Origin: Pyxidicoccus xibeiensis
GTDB lineage: Bacteria; Myxococcota; Myxococcia; Myxococcales; Myxococcaceae
NCBI RefSeq assembly: GCF_024198175.1
Contig: NZ_JAJVKV010000002.1
Span: forward strand, 558,001 to 622,000
DNA length: 64,000 nucleotides
Direction: 5' to 3'
Shown here: positions 37,632 through 46,309 of the stretch, piece by piece
How the letters are laid out: each line of letters begins with the position of its first letter
How positions within the stretch are numbered: the stretch's first letter is position 1
Made by a program: the position numbers and the translations under genes
Notes under the pieces: generated by a model
Databases searched by the model: none
Told to the model about the DNA's origin: nothing
The model's input: the letters and a program-made list of their open reading frames with translations, nothing else

Positions 37632-38516
37632 GTGCTCCCCACGCCGGCCCAGAACCTGGCAGCCGTCTTCGCCGAACACCTCCCGGACGGTGTGGCCCCC
37701 ACCGGCCTCGACGGCGCGGCGCTCGAGGCCCGGCTCCAGGCCCGGCTCACCCAGGCGGCGGAGGCGTGGCCGGAGTTGGAGGTTCCCGCGGGGGACTTCG
37801 TCGCCTTCATGGCGGAGCGGCTCCTGCCCGGTACTCCGGTGGAGCAGAGCCTCGATACCCTGCACGTGGGAGACCTGCTGCTCGCCTTCGCGTGCGCGCG
37901 GAAGGTGCCGCTGGCCCTGCGCCGCTTCGACGAGAAGGTCCTGGCACAAGCCGTCAGGGCCGCGGAGCGGATGGCCACGTCACCCGAGTTTCGGGAGGAG
38001 CTCACCCAGCAGCTCCGGCAGAAGCTGTTCGTGGGCGAGCGGCCCCGCATCCTGGACTACTCGGGCCGCGGCCCGCTGGTGGGCTGGGTGCGGGCCGCGG
38101 TCATCCGCGACGCGCTGAACCTGAAGGGCCCCGCCCGCCAGCAGGAGGGAGATGACGCGCTGCTCAACCTCCCGGCGGACCGCGCGGACCCGGAGCTCGA
38201 CTACCTCCGCCGCCGTCACCAGCGCGAGTTCGCCGAGTGCTTCCGGGCCGCGTTGGAGGCACTGGACCCGCAGGAGAAGACGCTCCTGCGGCTCCACTTC
38301 GCGGATGGCGTGGGGGTGGAGCAGCTCGCGCAGTACTACCAGGTGCACCGCGCCACGATGAGCCGCCGGCTGGGCTCGGCCCGCGAGGCCATGGTGAAGC
38401 ACACGCTGCGCCTGATGAAGGACCGCTACCGGCTGAGCCCCGCGGAGCTGCAGAGCATCATCCGCCTGCTGCGCAGCGACCTGGACCTGCGCATGAGTCA
38501 GCTGTTCCAGCGGTAG
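37632..38516 (+). CDS. Sigma-70-family factor of the myxobacterial type
   Basis: A 294-residue putative RNA polymerase sigma factor. Residues about 110-165 are the region-two-like part (FREELTQQLRQKLFVG, GRGPLVGWVRAAVIRDALNL). Residues about 205-265 are region four, with a helix-turn-helix: EALDPQEKTLLRLHFADGVG then EQLAQYYQVHRATMSRRLGS. The N-terminal 100 residues are a helical extension. This layout fits the myxobacteria-restricted sigma-70 group (TIGR03001-like) rather than classical ECF factors. It starts at GTG 37632. The next gene, 14 bases on, is a kinase with an anti-sigma-type zinc finger, so the two are probably a regulatory pair. Confidence 0.85.
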   Translation: MLPTPAQNLAAVFAEHLPDGVAPTGLDGAALEARLQARLTQAAEAWPELEVPAGDFVAFMAERLLPGTPVEQSLDTLHVGDLLLAFACARKVPLALRRFDEKVLAQAVRAAERMATSPEFREELTQQLRQKLFVGERPRILDYSGRGPLVGWVRAAVIRDALNLKGPARQQEGDDALLNLPADRADPELDYLRRRHQREFAECFRAALEALDPQEKTLLRLHFADGVGVEQLAQYYQVHRATMSRRLGSAREAMVKHTLRLMKDRYRLSPAELQSIIRLLRSDLDLRMSQLFQR

Positions 38517-38530
38517 GCCCGCGCGCACCC

Positions 38531-41500
38531 ATGGGCTGCCTCGATGAAAACGCGCTGCTGGACTACGCCGGTGGCCACCTGTCTGAAGCGACGCGCGCGG
38601 AAATCGACGCGCACGTCGCTTCCTGTGCCTCCTGCCGCGAGCTGCTGGCGCAGTGGCTGAATGCCGGCGCTGCTGACGTGGACGACACGGGGGACCCGGA
38701 GCGCACGGTGCCGCTGTCGCCGGGGCGCGCGCGCAGGGCCCGGCCGGCCGCCATCCCCGACAGTGCCCGTGAGCCCTCGCAGGCCCCGCGCGGGGGACTG
38801 GCGCAGGGCACCCGGATAGGTCGCTACGTCGTGCTGCGGCCGCTGGGGGAGGGCGGGATGGGGGTGGTCTACACCGCGTGGGACCCCGAGCTGGACCGCA
38901 CCGTGTGCGTCAAGCTGCTGCGAAGCGAGCTGGTCGCGCTGCTGGGGGACGAGGCGCAGCCGCGGCTCCAGCGTGAGGCCCAGGCCATGGCGCGGGTGGC
39001 GCATCCCAACGTGGTGGGCATCCACGACGTGGGGACGTGGGACGGTGGCCTGTTCATCGCCATGGAGTACGTGCGCGGAGGGAACCTGCGCGAGTGGCTG
39101 CTCCAGGCGCCGCGAGGCTGGCGCGAGGTGGTGGACGTCTTCGTGCAGGTCGGACGGGGGCTCGAGGCCGCGCACGCCCACGGGCTGATTCACCGCGACA
39201 TCAAGCCGGACAACCTGCTGGTGGGGGAGGACGGCCGCGCGCGCCTCACCGACTTCGGGCTGGTGCTGCAGGCCTCGGGGGCCCACGCCGCGCGCCCCGA
39301 GCCCGCCGTCGCCGGAGCCAGCTCGGGCGCGCTGGACCTCAAGCTCACCCGTCCCGGGCGCATCATGGGGACGCCGGCCTACATGCCGCCCGAGCAGCTC
39401 GCGGGGCGCACCGTCGACGCGCTCTCCGACCAGTTCAGCTTCTGCGCGTCGCTCTTCGAAGCCCTCTTCGACGCGCGCCCCTTCAGCGGCGACAGCGTGG
39501 ACGAGGTCTGCCAGAACATCACGCTCGGCAGGGTCAGCGCCGTTCCGGCGGGGAAGGGGGCCCGGGTCCCCGGCTGGCTGAAGGCCGTGGTGCTGCGGGG
39601 GCTGGTCCCGGACCCGTCGCGCCGTCATCCGTCGATGCACGAGCTGCTGCGGCAGCTCTCTCGGGACGCGGGGCGCAGGCGCGCGCGGCTCGCGGTCGCC
39701 GGGGTGGTGGTGCTCGGGGCCGCCACCGCCTTTGCCGCGCCGGAGTACTCGCGGCACAGCCGGCTGGCGGCCTGCGACTCGCAGCAGCAGGCGCTCGGTG
39801 GCATCTGGGACTCGGCGGCGGTGGGTGCCATCACCCAGGCGTTCTCCGGCACCCGGCTGCCCCACGCGGACGCGGCCTGGGGCGCCGCGCGGGACGTGGT
39901 GGGCGGCTACGCGGACCGGTGGCTGGGCCTGCGCCGGGACGTGTGCCGCGCCGCGGTGGAGGACCGGCTGCCCGAAGAGACGCTCTGGCAGCAGGACCGT
40001 TGCCTCGCGCGGAGCCTTCAGGCGCTGAAGTCCCTGTCCTCGCTGTACCGCGCGGCGGACCGGGAGGTCGTCTCCCGCTCGCTGAGCATGGCCCATGCGC
40101 TCCCGGACCTGGACGCGTGTGGCGAGGTGGCGGTGCTCACCGCCTCGCCCACGCCCCCTCCTTCCGACGCCGCGCTGCGGACGAAGGTGGAGGAGGCGCG
40201 CCTGGCTCTGGTCGAGCTGCGTGCGCAGCGCGAAGCAGGGCGCTTCCGCCAGGTGATGGAGCCCGTCCAGGCGCTGCGCAAGGACGTGGAGGCCCTGGGC
40301 TACCGGCCGGTGGAGGCGGAGGTGCTGCACCTGCACGCGCTGGCGCAGCACGATGCGGGGCTCGTCCGCGACGCGGTGGAGACGCTGCGGCGCGCGGCGG
40401 TGGCGGCGGAGGCGGGGCGGCACGAGCTGCTCGCGGCGAGAGCGTGGACGGACTACGTGTTCACGACGGGGCGGCGGCTCAAGCGCTTCGACGAGGCGCG
40501 GCTGGCGGTCGAGCTCGCGGCGGCGGCGCTCGAGCGCGTGGGCGGAGAGCCGGTCCTCGCGGCGCGGCTGCTCACCAACCGCGCCGGGCTCGAGTCGGCG
40601 CAGGGGAACGCGGAGGAGGCGGTGAAGCTCAACGCGGAGGCCGTCGCCGCCTACCGCCGGCTGCTGGGCGATGAGCACCCGGACACGGCGCGGGCCCTCC
40701 TTCAGTGGGGCACGCTGCTCTACGCCGCCAATCGCGACGCGGAGGCAAAGGAGGTCTTCCAGCAGGCGCTCTCCGCGTTGGAGCGCTCGGTGGGGCCCAG
40801 CCACCCGGCGGTGGGGTCGCTGCTCTCCAGCCTGGGCCGTGTGGCACGGCGCCAGGGCGATGCTTCCGCGGGAAGGGCGTACTACGACCGGTCGATTCGG
40901 CTCCTGGAGGCGCTGGATGGCCCGGACCACCCGGACCTGGCCATCCCCCTGACCAACCGCTCCATCCTGCTCCAGGACATGGGGCTCTTTGACGAGGCCC
41001 GTGTCGACCTGCGCCGGGTGCTGGAGCTCGCGCGCCGGGGCTCCGGTGACGACAGCCTGGAGGTCGCGGAAGCCTACGCCGAGCTGTCGCTGGTGGAGCT
41101 GCGCGGCCGCGAGTTCGCTCAGGCGCTCGAGTATGCGGAGCGTGCGCTGCGCATGGCGCGCGCGAAGCTTCCCGAGGGGCACGTGGACTTCACGTACTAC
41201 GAGTCCGTGCTCGCACATGCGCTGTCGGCGCGCGGGCGATGGGCGGAGGCGCAGCGGTTGTTCGAGTCGGCAGCCCGGATGAAGCAGGCGGCGGCTGCCT
41301 CGGGAGGCGGATCGCTGCCGGACATCCTCACCGGGCTGGCGCGGACGCAGGTGGAGCAGGGGCAGGGCGCGGCGGCCGAGCAGTCCGCGCGGCGGGCCCT
41401 CGGTTTGTGGGGCACCCAAGGCGCCGACCCCGCCGACGTGGCCGAGACGCGCTTCGTCCTGGCCCGGGCGCTCTGGCTCAACGGGCAGCGCAGCGCCGCG

Positions 41501-41611
41501 CTGGATGAGGCGCGCGGCGCGGTGACCGACTACGGGCGGTCACGTCAGCGGCACGACCTGGCCGCCGCCGATGTGGCGAAGTGGCTGTCGGCGCGCGTAC
41601 CACCGCGCTGA
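38531..41611 (+). CDS. Ser/Thr kinase with N-terminal anti-sigma-type zinc finger and TPR repeats
   Basis: A 1026-residue kinase next to a sigma factor gene. Residues about 24-36 carry the HxxxCxxC zinc motif (HVASCASC) of anti-sigma factors. The kinase domain runs from about 97 (GRYVVLRPLGEGGMGVVY) to 360, with VKLL, IHRDIKPDN near 220 and LTDFGL. One transmembrane helix is near 381-405 (RLAVAGVVVLGAATAFAA). The remainder is helical with many TPR units to about 1000 (LLYAANRDAEAKEVFQQAL, YYDRSIRLLEAL). ATG 38531 is preceded by a short gap after the sigma gene. It may hold or release the sigma factor by phosphorylation; that link is inference. A close paralog is at 55526. Confidence 0.93.
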   Translation: MGCLDENALLDYAGGHLSEATRAEIDAHVASCASCRELLAQWLNAGAADVDDTGDPERTVPLSPGRARRARPAAIPDSAREPSQAPRGGLAQGTRIGRYVVLRPLGEGGMGVVYTAWDPELDRTVCVKLLRSELVALLGDEAQPRLQREAQAMARVAHPNVVGIHDVGTWDGGLFIAMEYVRGGNLREWLLQAPRGWREVVDVFVQVGRGLEAAHAHGLIHRDIKPDNLLVGEDGRARLTDFGLVLQASGAHAARPEPAVAGASSGALDLKLTRPGRIMGTPAYMPPEQLAGRTVDALSDQFSFCASLFEALFDARPFSGDSVDEVCQNITLGRVSAVPAGKGARVPGWLKAVVLRGLVPDPSRRHPSMHELLRQLSRDAGRRRARLAVAGVVVLGAATAFAAPEYSRHSRLAACDSQQQALGGIWDSAAVGAITQAFSGTRLPHADAAWGAARDVVGGYADRWLGLRRDVCRAAVEDRLPEETLWQQDRCLARSLQALKSLSSLYRAADREVVSRSLSMAHALPDLDACGEVAVLTASPTPPPSDAALRTKVEEARLALVELRAQREAGRFRQVMEPVQALRKDVEALGYRPVEAEVLHLHALAQHDAGLVRDAVETLRRAAVAAEAGRHELLAARAWTDYVFTTGRRLKRFDEARLAVELAAAALERVGGEPVLAARLLTNRAGLESAQGNAEEAVKLNAEAVAAYRRLLGDEHPDTARALLQWGTLLYAANRDAEAKEVFQQALSALERSVGPSHPAVGSLLSSLGRVARRQGDASAGRAYYDRSIRLLEALDGPDHPDLAIPLTNRSILLQDMGLFDEARVDLRRVLELARRGSGDDSLEVAEAYAELSLVELRGREFAQALEYAERALRMARAKLPEGHVDFTYYESVLAHALSARGRWAEAQRLFESAARMKQAAAASGGGSLPDILTGLARTQVEQGQGAAAEQSARRALGLWGTQGADPADVAETRFVLARALWLNGQRSAALDEARGAVTDYGRSRQRHDLAAADVAKWLSARVPPR

Positions 41612-41622
41612 CCTGGGACTCA

Positions 41623-41955
41623 TCAATGGGCAATGGGCGGCAAGGTGCAGACGCCGCTCTGCCCGGTATCGCTGATGTTGGTGTCGCTGGACTTCCCGTC
41701 CTTGGGGCCCGTGACGTGGCCACCGCGGCCGCAGGCGGCCTGGACTCCGCCCCCCACCGCGGAGGTGGGCATCCCGAGCACCTTTGAGAAGTCGACGGGC
41801 CCACCGAGGTCGAACCCATCGGACGGTGAAGTGGGCGCGGGTTGCACGCCTGGCTGCGGAGTCGGGCGCGTCGCCGACGAGGGCGCGCTGGGACCGTCAG
41901 CCTTCTTCAACAGCGCGGGTTGGAAAGTGCCTCCCTGCGAAATCCGATTCGACAT
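41623..41955 (-). CDS. Small hypothetical protein
   Basis: A 110-residue protein without a known family. ATG 41955 follows a strong GAGGGGGAA ribosome site by about five bases. The first 50 residues are Pro/Ser/Ala-rich and disordered (ATRPTPQPGVQPAP); the last 60 have the only two cysteines (AACGRGG and GVCTLPP). No signal peptide or membrane helix. It starts MSNRISQGG, which recalls MSNQRIDG of the protein at 46310; the likeness is short and may be chance. It ends 11 bases from the convergent kinase gene. Confidence 0.65.
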   Translation of the reverse strand: MSNRISQGGTFQPALLKKADGPSAPSSATRPTPQPGVQPAPTSPSDGFDLGGPVDFSKVLGMPTSAVGGGVQAACGRGGHVTGPKDGKSSDTNISDTGQSGVCTLPPIAH

Positions 41956-42171
41956 CTGCTTCCCCCTCTGCGACTGCGGTTCATGAGCGGACTGAGCCTG
42001 ACTGCCGCCGCCCGTACCGGAAGTATGCACGCAATCCACCTGCAAGTGTACAGCTCGGCCAGATGACCGATACGGAGTGAGCCCGGCCGCGGTTTCTCGG
42101 GCGCCGGTCAGTACTGCCGCGGAGGGTGTCGTGTTTCACAAGTGCAAGAGCAATGGATTTCATGTGAGCGA

Positions 42172-42200
42172 TTGACAGGTTGTTCACGTGTTTCTAGTTT
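42172..42200 (+). promoter_or_regulatory. Candidate promoter of the DNRLRE phosphoesterase gene
   Basis: A perfect TTGACA (42172-42177), a 17-base spacer and TAGTTT (42195-42200), in an AT-richer stretch than its surroundings. The start would be near 42207, 28 bases before the ATG at 42235. Confidence 0.45.
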
Positions 42201-42234
42201 TCGCCCCCCCGGTTCATGCCCCTCAGGAGGCATC

Positions 42235-44244
42235 ATGCTCGGACATCGGAAGCACACCCCTGTCAGGCAATTCCTCTCATTCTCCCTCTCATTCAGTCTC
42301 CTGGCAGGTTGTTCTCCGGCGGAAGCGCCGGAGGCCCCCTCGTCCGTGGAGGCTGTCTCGCAAGGCGTGAGCACGACCGTGCTGCAGCCCGTGGCGGATG
42401 CCACGGTGGACGCCTCGAACCCGGACACCAACTTCGGCACCACCCCCACGCTGCTGGTGGACCAGGCCGCCATCGCCTACGAGTCCTTCCTGCGCTTCAA
42501 CCTGGCGGGTGGGACGGCGCCCATCCAGCGGGCCACGCTGCGGCTCTACGTCGTCGACCCGTCCCCGGATGGACCGCAGCTCTTCCTCGCAGGTGCGGGC
42601 TGGACGGAGACGGGCATCACCTGGAACCAGCGGCCCGCGCGTGTCGGCGCCGCCGTGGGAGACCTGGGCGCCGTCACGTTGAACACCTGGGTGGAGTACG
42701 ACGTCACGGCGCAGGTGCGCGGCAGGAGCAGCATCGACTTCGCGCTCATCCCCATGTCCCAGGACGGGGCGGACTTCTCGTCGCGTACGGGGGCGCAGAG
42801 CCCGCAGCTCGTGGTCGTCACCGACGATGCGGCCCAGGGCTGCGGCGACCAGACGTGCTCGGCGGGGGAGGCCTGCACCGGGTGCCCCGCGGACTGCGGC
42901 GTGTGCGCGGCGGGCGCGCTGGACCTCTGGGTGCCCCGGCCGCACAACCCGGCCTTCGCGACGCCGGGAGGCAGCTTCTCGGCGGAGGTCCGGGGGCCTG
43001 CCACGCTGTCGCCCACCGGGTTTGCCGCGGCCCTGCGCAACGAGCTGCGGAGCTGGCCCGCGGCGGTGACGGCCGCCACGTACGGCCCCATCCACCACGG
43101 CAAGGAGAACGGCTGGCGGCTGACCCTGGCCGTCCCGGCGGACCTGCCGCCCGAGCTGTTCGACGTGGAGGTCGTCCACGCCACGGGCCCGGGCACGAAG
43201 TCCGAGCGCTCGCTGCAGGCGGTGAAGAGCTTCGAGGAGCCGTTCTACATCCTCCACATCAGCGACCAGCACGTGGGGGACGTCACCGCCGTCAGCCCCA
43301 ACGGGGCCACCGGCCCGGGCAACGGCAGCGTGGACGCGATGAAGTGGGCCGCCCCCGTCTTCAATGTCATCAACCCCCGCTTCGTCCTCATCACGGGTGA
43401 TAACAGTCACGTCTATTACAATGCGACCGGGTGGGGAGGGATGGACCTGTCCACCCGGCGCCTGCGGATGTGGCGTGAGGGGCTCAGGACCTGGCGCGTC
43501 GCCACCGCCTCGACGACGGGCAACCACGACGTGGGGTACTCGAGCTACATCTTCAGCGCCGAGTGGCGTCCGGTGTACGAGCGTGAAATCGGCCAGCGCG
43601 TCTACTCGTTCCGGATGGGCTCGTTCTACGTCATGTCCAACGAGCTGACGTATCGGGACTACTACGACTGGGCGAAGGCGGACTTCCAGGCGACCTTCTC
43701 GGACCCCACCGTGAAGTACCGGCTCGTCGCGCAGCACTACCCGGATGCGTGGATTGACGTGGCGGATGCCACGTACCCCGCGAACCTGCTGCTCGTGGGG
43801 CACAACCACAGCACCACCGTCCTCGGGACGTCGCCCTTCCCGAAGCTCAGCGTCGGCTCGGCCCAGAACTACTACACCTCGGCCTTCTTCAACTTCGAGC
43901 GGACCCCGGCGGGCGGCTGGCAGGCCCCGCAGGCCACCAACCACGGCACGGGGAAGAATGTCTTCACGCTCTACGGTGACTGGGGCGCGCCGAAGGTGTC
44001 GCTCGCGTTCGACCGGGCCAATGACGGCACGCAGACGACGAACGTGGCGCGGGTGACCAACGGCCTGCCACTCAACTTCTACAACGGGCGCGTCAAGTTC
44101 GTGATGGCCCGGGGCCGGTACGCCCTGTCGGGAGCGACGGTGGAGGCGCAGTACGACGTGCCGGGCTCGAAGACGGCCGTCCTCGCCAAGGTCAATATCC
44201 CCTCCAGCGGCAGCGCGGCGGTGACCATCACCCCCGCACCCTGA
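42235..44244 (+). CDS. Secreted lipoprotein with DNRLRE domain and metallophosphoesterase domain
   Basis: A 669-residue lipoprotein. Signal FLSFSLSFSLLAGCSP has a LAGC lipobox. Residues about 45-200 are a DNRLRE (CBM96-like) beta domain: TVLQPVADATVDASNPDTNF, ETGITWNQRP and VEYDVTAQVRG. A small Cys cluster follows (GCGDQTCSAGEACTGCPADC). From about 335 is a calcineurin-like phosphoesterase with ISDQHVGD, ITGDNSH, TTGNHDVG and VGHNHS in order. AGGAGG lies four bases before ATG 42235. Probably a surface or secreted phosphodiesterase or phosphatase that binds polysaccharide; substrate unknown. Confidence 0.9.
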   Translation: MLGHRKHTPVRQFLSFSLSFSLLAGCSPAEAPEAPSSVEAVSQGVSTTVLQPVADATVDASNPDTNFGTTPTLLVDQAAIAYESFLRFNLAGGTAPIQRATLRLYVVDPSPDGPQLFLAGAGWTETGITWNQRPARVGAAVGDLGAVTLNTWVEYDVTAQVRGRSSIDFALIPMSQDGADFSSRTGAQSPQLVVVTDDAAQGCGDQTCSAGEACTGCPADCGVCAAGALDLWVPRPHNPAFATPGGSFSAEVRGPATLSPTGFAAALRNELRSWPAAVTAATYGPIHHGKENGWRLTLAVPADLPPELFDVEVVHATGPGTKSERSLQAVKSFEEPFYILHISDQHVGDVTAVSPNGATGPGNGSVDAMKWAAPVFNVINPRFVLITGDNSHVYYNATGWGGMDLSTRRLRMWREGLRTWRVATASTTGNHDVGYSSYIFSAEWRPVYEREIGQRVYSFRMGSFYVMSNELTYRDYYDWAKADFQATFSDPTVKYRLVAQHYPDAWIDVADATYPANLLLVGHNHSTTVLGTSPFPKLSVGSAQNYYTSAFFNFERTPAGGWQAPQATNHGTGKNVFTLYGDWGAPKVSLAFDRANDGTQTTNVARVTNGLPLNFYNGRVKFVMARGRYALSGATVEAQYDVPGSKTAVLAKVNIPSSGSAAVTITPAP

Positions 44245-44256
44245 CGCCATTCCGGA

Positions 44257-44318
44257 CCTCCTCGAAGGATTGCCTGCGGGCGGCGTGCAGGCTGTCCGCT
44301 CTGCGTCCTTCGAGGAGG
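44257..44318. terminator. Bidirectional terminator between convergent genes
   Basis: CCTCCTCGAAGGA (44257-44269) and TCCTTCGAGGAGG (44306-44318) are perfect 13-base inverted repeats, with an inner GCCTGC/GCAGGC stem (44272-44277 and 44287-44292). It lies between the ends of the genes at 42235-44244 and 44323-44712. Confidence 0.6.
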
Positions 44319-44322
44319 GCAG

Positions 44323-44712
44323 TCAGTACCGGCAGGCCCGCATATCGCAGTAACCCTGCCGCCCGCTGCACACGCAGTCGGAGTCGTCGATGCAGCGCGA
44401 CGACGGGCAGGTCGGACCGCCACCTCCACCTCCACCGCCGGGATAGGTGTAGCGGCACGCATTGAAGGTGCAGCTCACGCTGCTCGCGCTCGGACAGGCA
44501 TTCCAGCACTCGCTCGCGGACGAACACCGGACGGAGAGGCAGATGAGGCTGGAGGCGTCCTGGGGCTCGCTCGTCTCCGAGCGCAGCTCCTCGCTGGAGT
44601 AGAGCGCGGGCTCGGACTGGCTGGCCTCCGTGGTGGAGGGCTCCGCCGAGACGGCGGCGGCGAACGACAGGAGGAGGGCGAAGCTCCAGGGGAGGGCACG
44701 ACGGGGGGACAT
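44323..44712 (-). CDS. Secreted cysteine-rich protein
   Basis: A 129-residue exported protein. The signal RALPWSFALLLSFAAAVSAE has a standard cleavage site (VSA-E). The mature part starts with an acidic, Ser/Glu-rich region (about 25-65) and then a cysteine-rich region with at least ten cysteines (ICLSVRCSSASECWNACP, SRCIDDSDCVCSGRQGYC), separated by a poly-Gly stretch. AAGGAG precedes ATG 44712. The cysteines are likely disulfide-bonded. It ends CDMRACRY. Function unknown; small secreted peptides of this shape are sometimes toxins, surface proteins or protease inhibitors. Confidence 0.78.
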   Translation of the reverse strand: MSPRRALPWSFALLLSFAAAVSAEPSTTEASQSEPALYSSEELRSETSEPQDASSLICLSVRCSSASECWNACPSASSVSCTFNACRYTYPGGGGGGGGPTCPSSRCIDDSDCVCSGRQGYCDMRACRY

Positions 44713-45008
44713 GGAGGACTCCTTCGAGGCCAGCCCCGCGACGGTGCGGGGCCTGAGGGCCGCGGCAAGGGTATCAGGGTTGCACTGACGCCGAGGCCGC
44801 GCCCGGTCCGTTTCGTGGTCTGGAGGACCCGCGCCTGCCATGCATTGAAAGTGCAGGCGCGGTGGGCACCCGGCCGGTGCGGCTTCAGCGGAAGCCGGCG
44901 TTACTTTCCGTTTGAGGGCCTTCGGATGCGCCCCGTCGAGCGACATGCCCGCATCGTGCGTGCGGCCGGCGTCGTGGCGTCATGGGGTCGGCATGCGCGG
45001 GAGATTCG

Positions 45009-45371
45009 ATGCGGGGCGCTGCGGGGTATGCAATAGGCCTCGCGGTAGCGGCACTGGGCCTGCTGCTCGCGGGGTGCCGCACGGCCGAGCCACGGAAGAC
45101 TGCTTCGGCCGCACCCGTGCTGCCGCCAGCCGCGCTGCCCTCGGGCGAGGCCATCGGCACGGCGGCTCCCTTCTGGCTGCGGGCGGTGGCGCCAGATGGC
45201 CGGTGGCTCGTGGTCGACCTCGAAAGGGGCCGTGCCCTGGGCCGCCCGCCCATGGGGGCCCTCGCCGTCGACAGCCAGGGGCGCACGCTGCACCTGGACG
45301 GGCCGCCGGGAACGGTCATTGGCCCGGCGCGCTGGCGCGACCCGTCCGGCACGGTGCCTCCCGCGCCGTAG
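45009..45371 (+). CDS. Small lipoprotein
   Basis: A 120-residue lipoprotein. The signal YAIGLAVAALGLLLAGC ends in a LAGC lipobox at residues about 20-23. The mature part is Pro/Ala-rich at first, then a short beta-rich section (WLRAVAPDGRWLVVDLERG, GALAVDSQGRTLHLDG). No known domain. GGGAG precedes ATG 45009. Function unknown. Confidence 0.68.
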   Translation: MRGAAGYAIGLAVAALGLLLAGCRTAEPRKTASAAPVLPPAALPSGEAIGTAAPFWLRAVAPDGRWLVVDLERGRALGRPPMGALAVDSQGRTLHLDGPPGTVIGPARWRDPSGTVPPAP

Positions 45372-45512
45372 TCCAGGCCTGCCGTCGCTGCTCGTGGGGG
45401 TGACCCGAATCCCCGCCGATTCCGCGAGAATCCCCGCTCTGCCGCGGCCTCGGCTCCGCGCGCATCTTCCAGTCATACCGCCCGCCTCGCGCGAGCCTCT
45501 GGAGGACACCTC

Positions 45513-46238
45513 ATGGCCCACGAACACGCCCACCACGCGGCCCACCCCTACGTACCGGGCTTCGGCGCAGACCGCGCCGCCCACTATGACGCCCAGGCGT
45601 CCGTCATGCTCGCGGGCAATGCCTACGAGCTCGGCGTCAGCGCGCTGACCGCGATGCTCGATGGCCAGGACGCGGCGTCGCTGCTCTTCGTGGGGGTGGG
45701 CACGGGCGCGGAGCTGGTGCCCTACAACCGCTTCGACGTGCCGGGCTGGCGCTTCACGGGGGTGGAGCCCTCCGAGGGCATGCTCGCCGTCGCCCGGACG
45801 CGCCTGGACGCCGAGGGACTGCTCTCCCGGACACACCTGCACCTCGGCGAGCTGCACACCCTGCCTCCCGGCCCTCCATTCGACGGGGCGCAGCTGATGG
45901 GGGTGTTGCACCATGTGGAGGGCGAAGAGGCCCGGCTCGCGCTGCTGCGCGAGGTGACCCGGCGGCTGAAGCCCGGAGCGCCCCTCGTCCTGGGCTGCCG
46001 CGTCGGCAAGGACCCCGAGCTGTCCAGGGTGGAGCTGCGGCGGTGGCGTGCGTACGGCATCCAGCCGGATGACCTGGAGCGTCGCCGCCAGGCGATGGCG
46101 ACGATGCAACCCATTGCGTCGGATGCTGCCCTGGCCGCGATGTTCGCCCAGGTCGGACTGGTGGCGCCGCGTCCGCTCTTCGTCTCGCTGCAGTTCAAGG
46201 TCTTCCTCTCGCGCTTCGAGCCCGGCTCCGCGGGCTGA
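45513..46238 (+). CDS. SAM-dependent methyltransferase
   Basis: A 241-residue class I methyltransferase. The SAM-binding motif is LLFVGVGTGAELV (motif I), followed by the acidic end of strand two (FTGVEPSEGMLAVART). A later LMGVLHHVEGEEARL is motif III. The fold is complete and close to the usual length. Methyl acceptor unknown; the protein starts with a His-rich tail MAHEHAHHAAH that may bind metal or be chance. Start ATG 45513. Confidence 0.85.
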   Translation: MAHEHAHHAAHPYVPGFGADRAAHYDAQASVMLAGNAYELGVSALTAMLDGQDAASLLFVGVGTGAELVPYNRFDVPGWRFTGVEPSEGMLAVARTRLDAEGLLSRTHLHLGELHTLPPGPPFDGAQLMGVLHHVEGEEARLALLREVTRRLKPGAPLVLGCRVGKDPELSRVELRRWRAYGIQPDDLERRRQAMATMQPIASDAALAAMFAQVGLVAPRPLFVSLQFKVFLSRFEPGSAG

Positions 46239-46253
46239 GACGCGCCCCCGGTC

Positions 46254-46291
46254 GATTTCCCGCGACGTCCATTCGCGTGCCTCTGTCATCC
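46254..46291 (+). promoter_or_regulatory. Shared promoter-like element, copy 1
   Basis: GATTTCCCGCGACGTCC is followed by a GCGTGCCTCTGTCATCC segment. The same element is found at 49004-49041 with 33 of 38 bases identical, and both copies end about 18 bases before the start codon of a large gene. The two conserved blocks could be -35 and -10 boxes of an alternative sigma factor. Confidence 0.6.
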
Positions 46292-46309
46292 CTTTGGGGA
46301 GGCAGAGAC

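Noticed and set aside
38498..41419. A 973-codon minus-strand frame opposite the kinase gene
   Set aside because: It is a shadow frame with no recognisable motif, while the plus strand carries a complete kinase with TPRs.
42289..44250. A 653-codon minus-strand frame
   Set aside because: It lies opposite the DNRLRE phosphoesterase, whose motifs are all intact on the plus strand.
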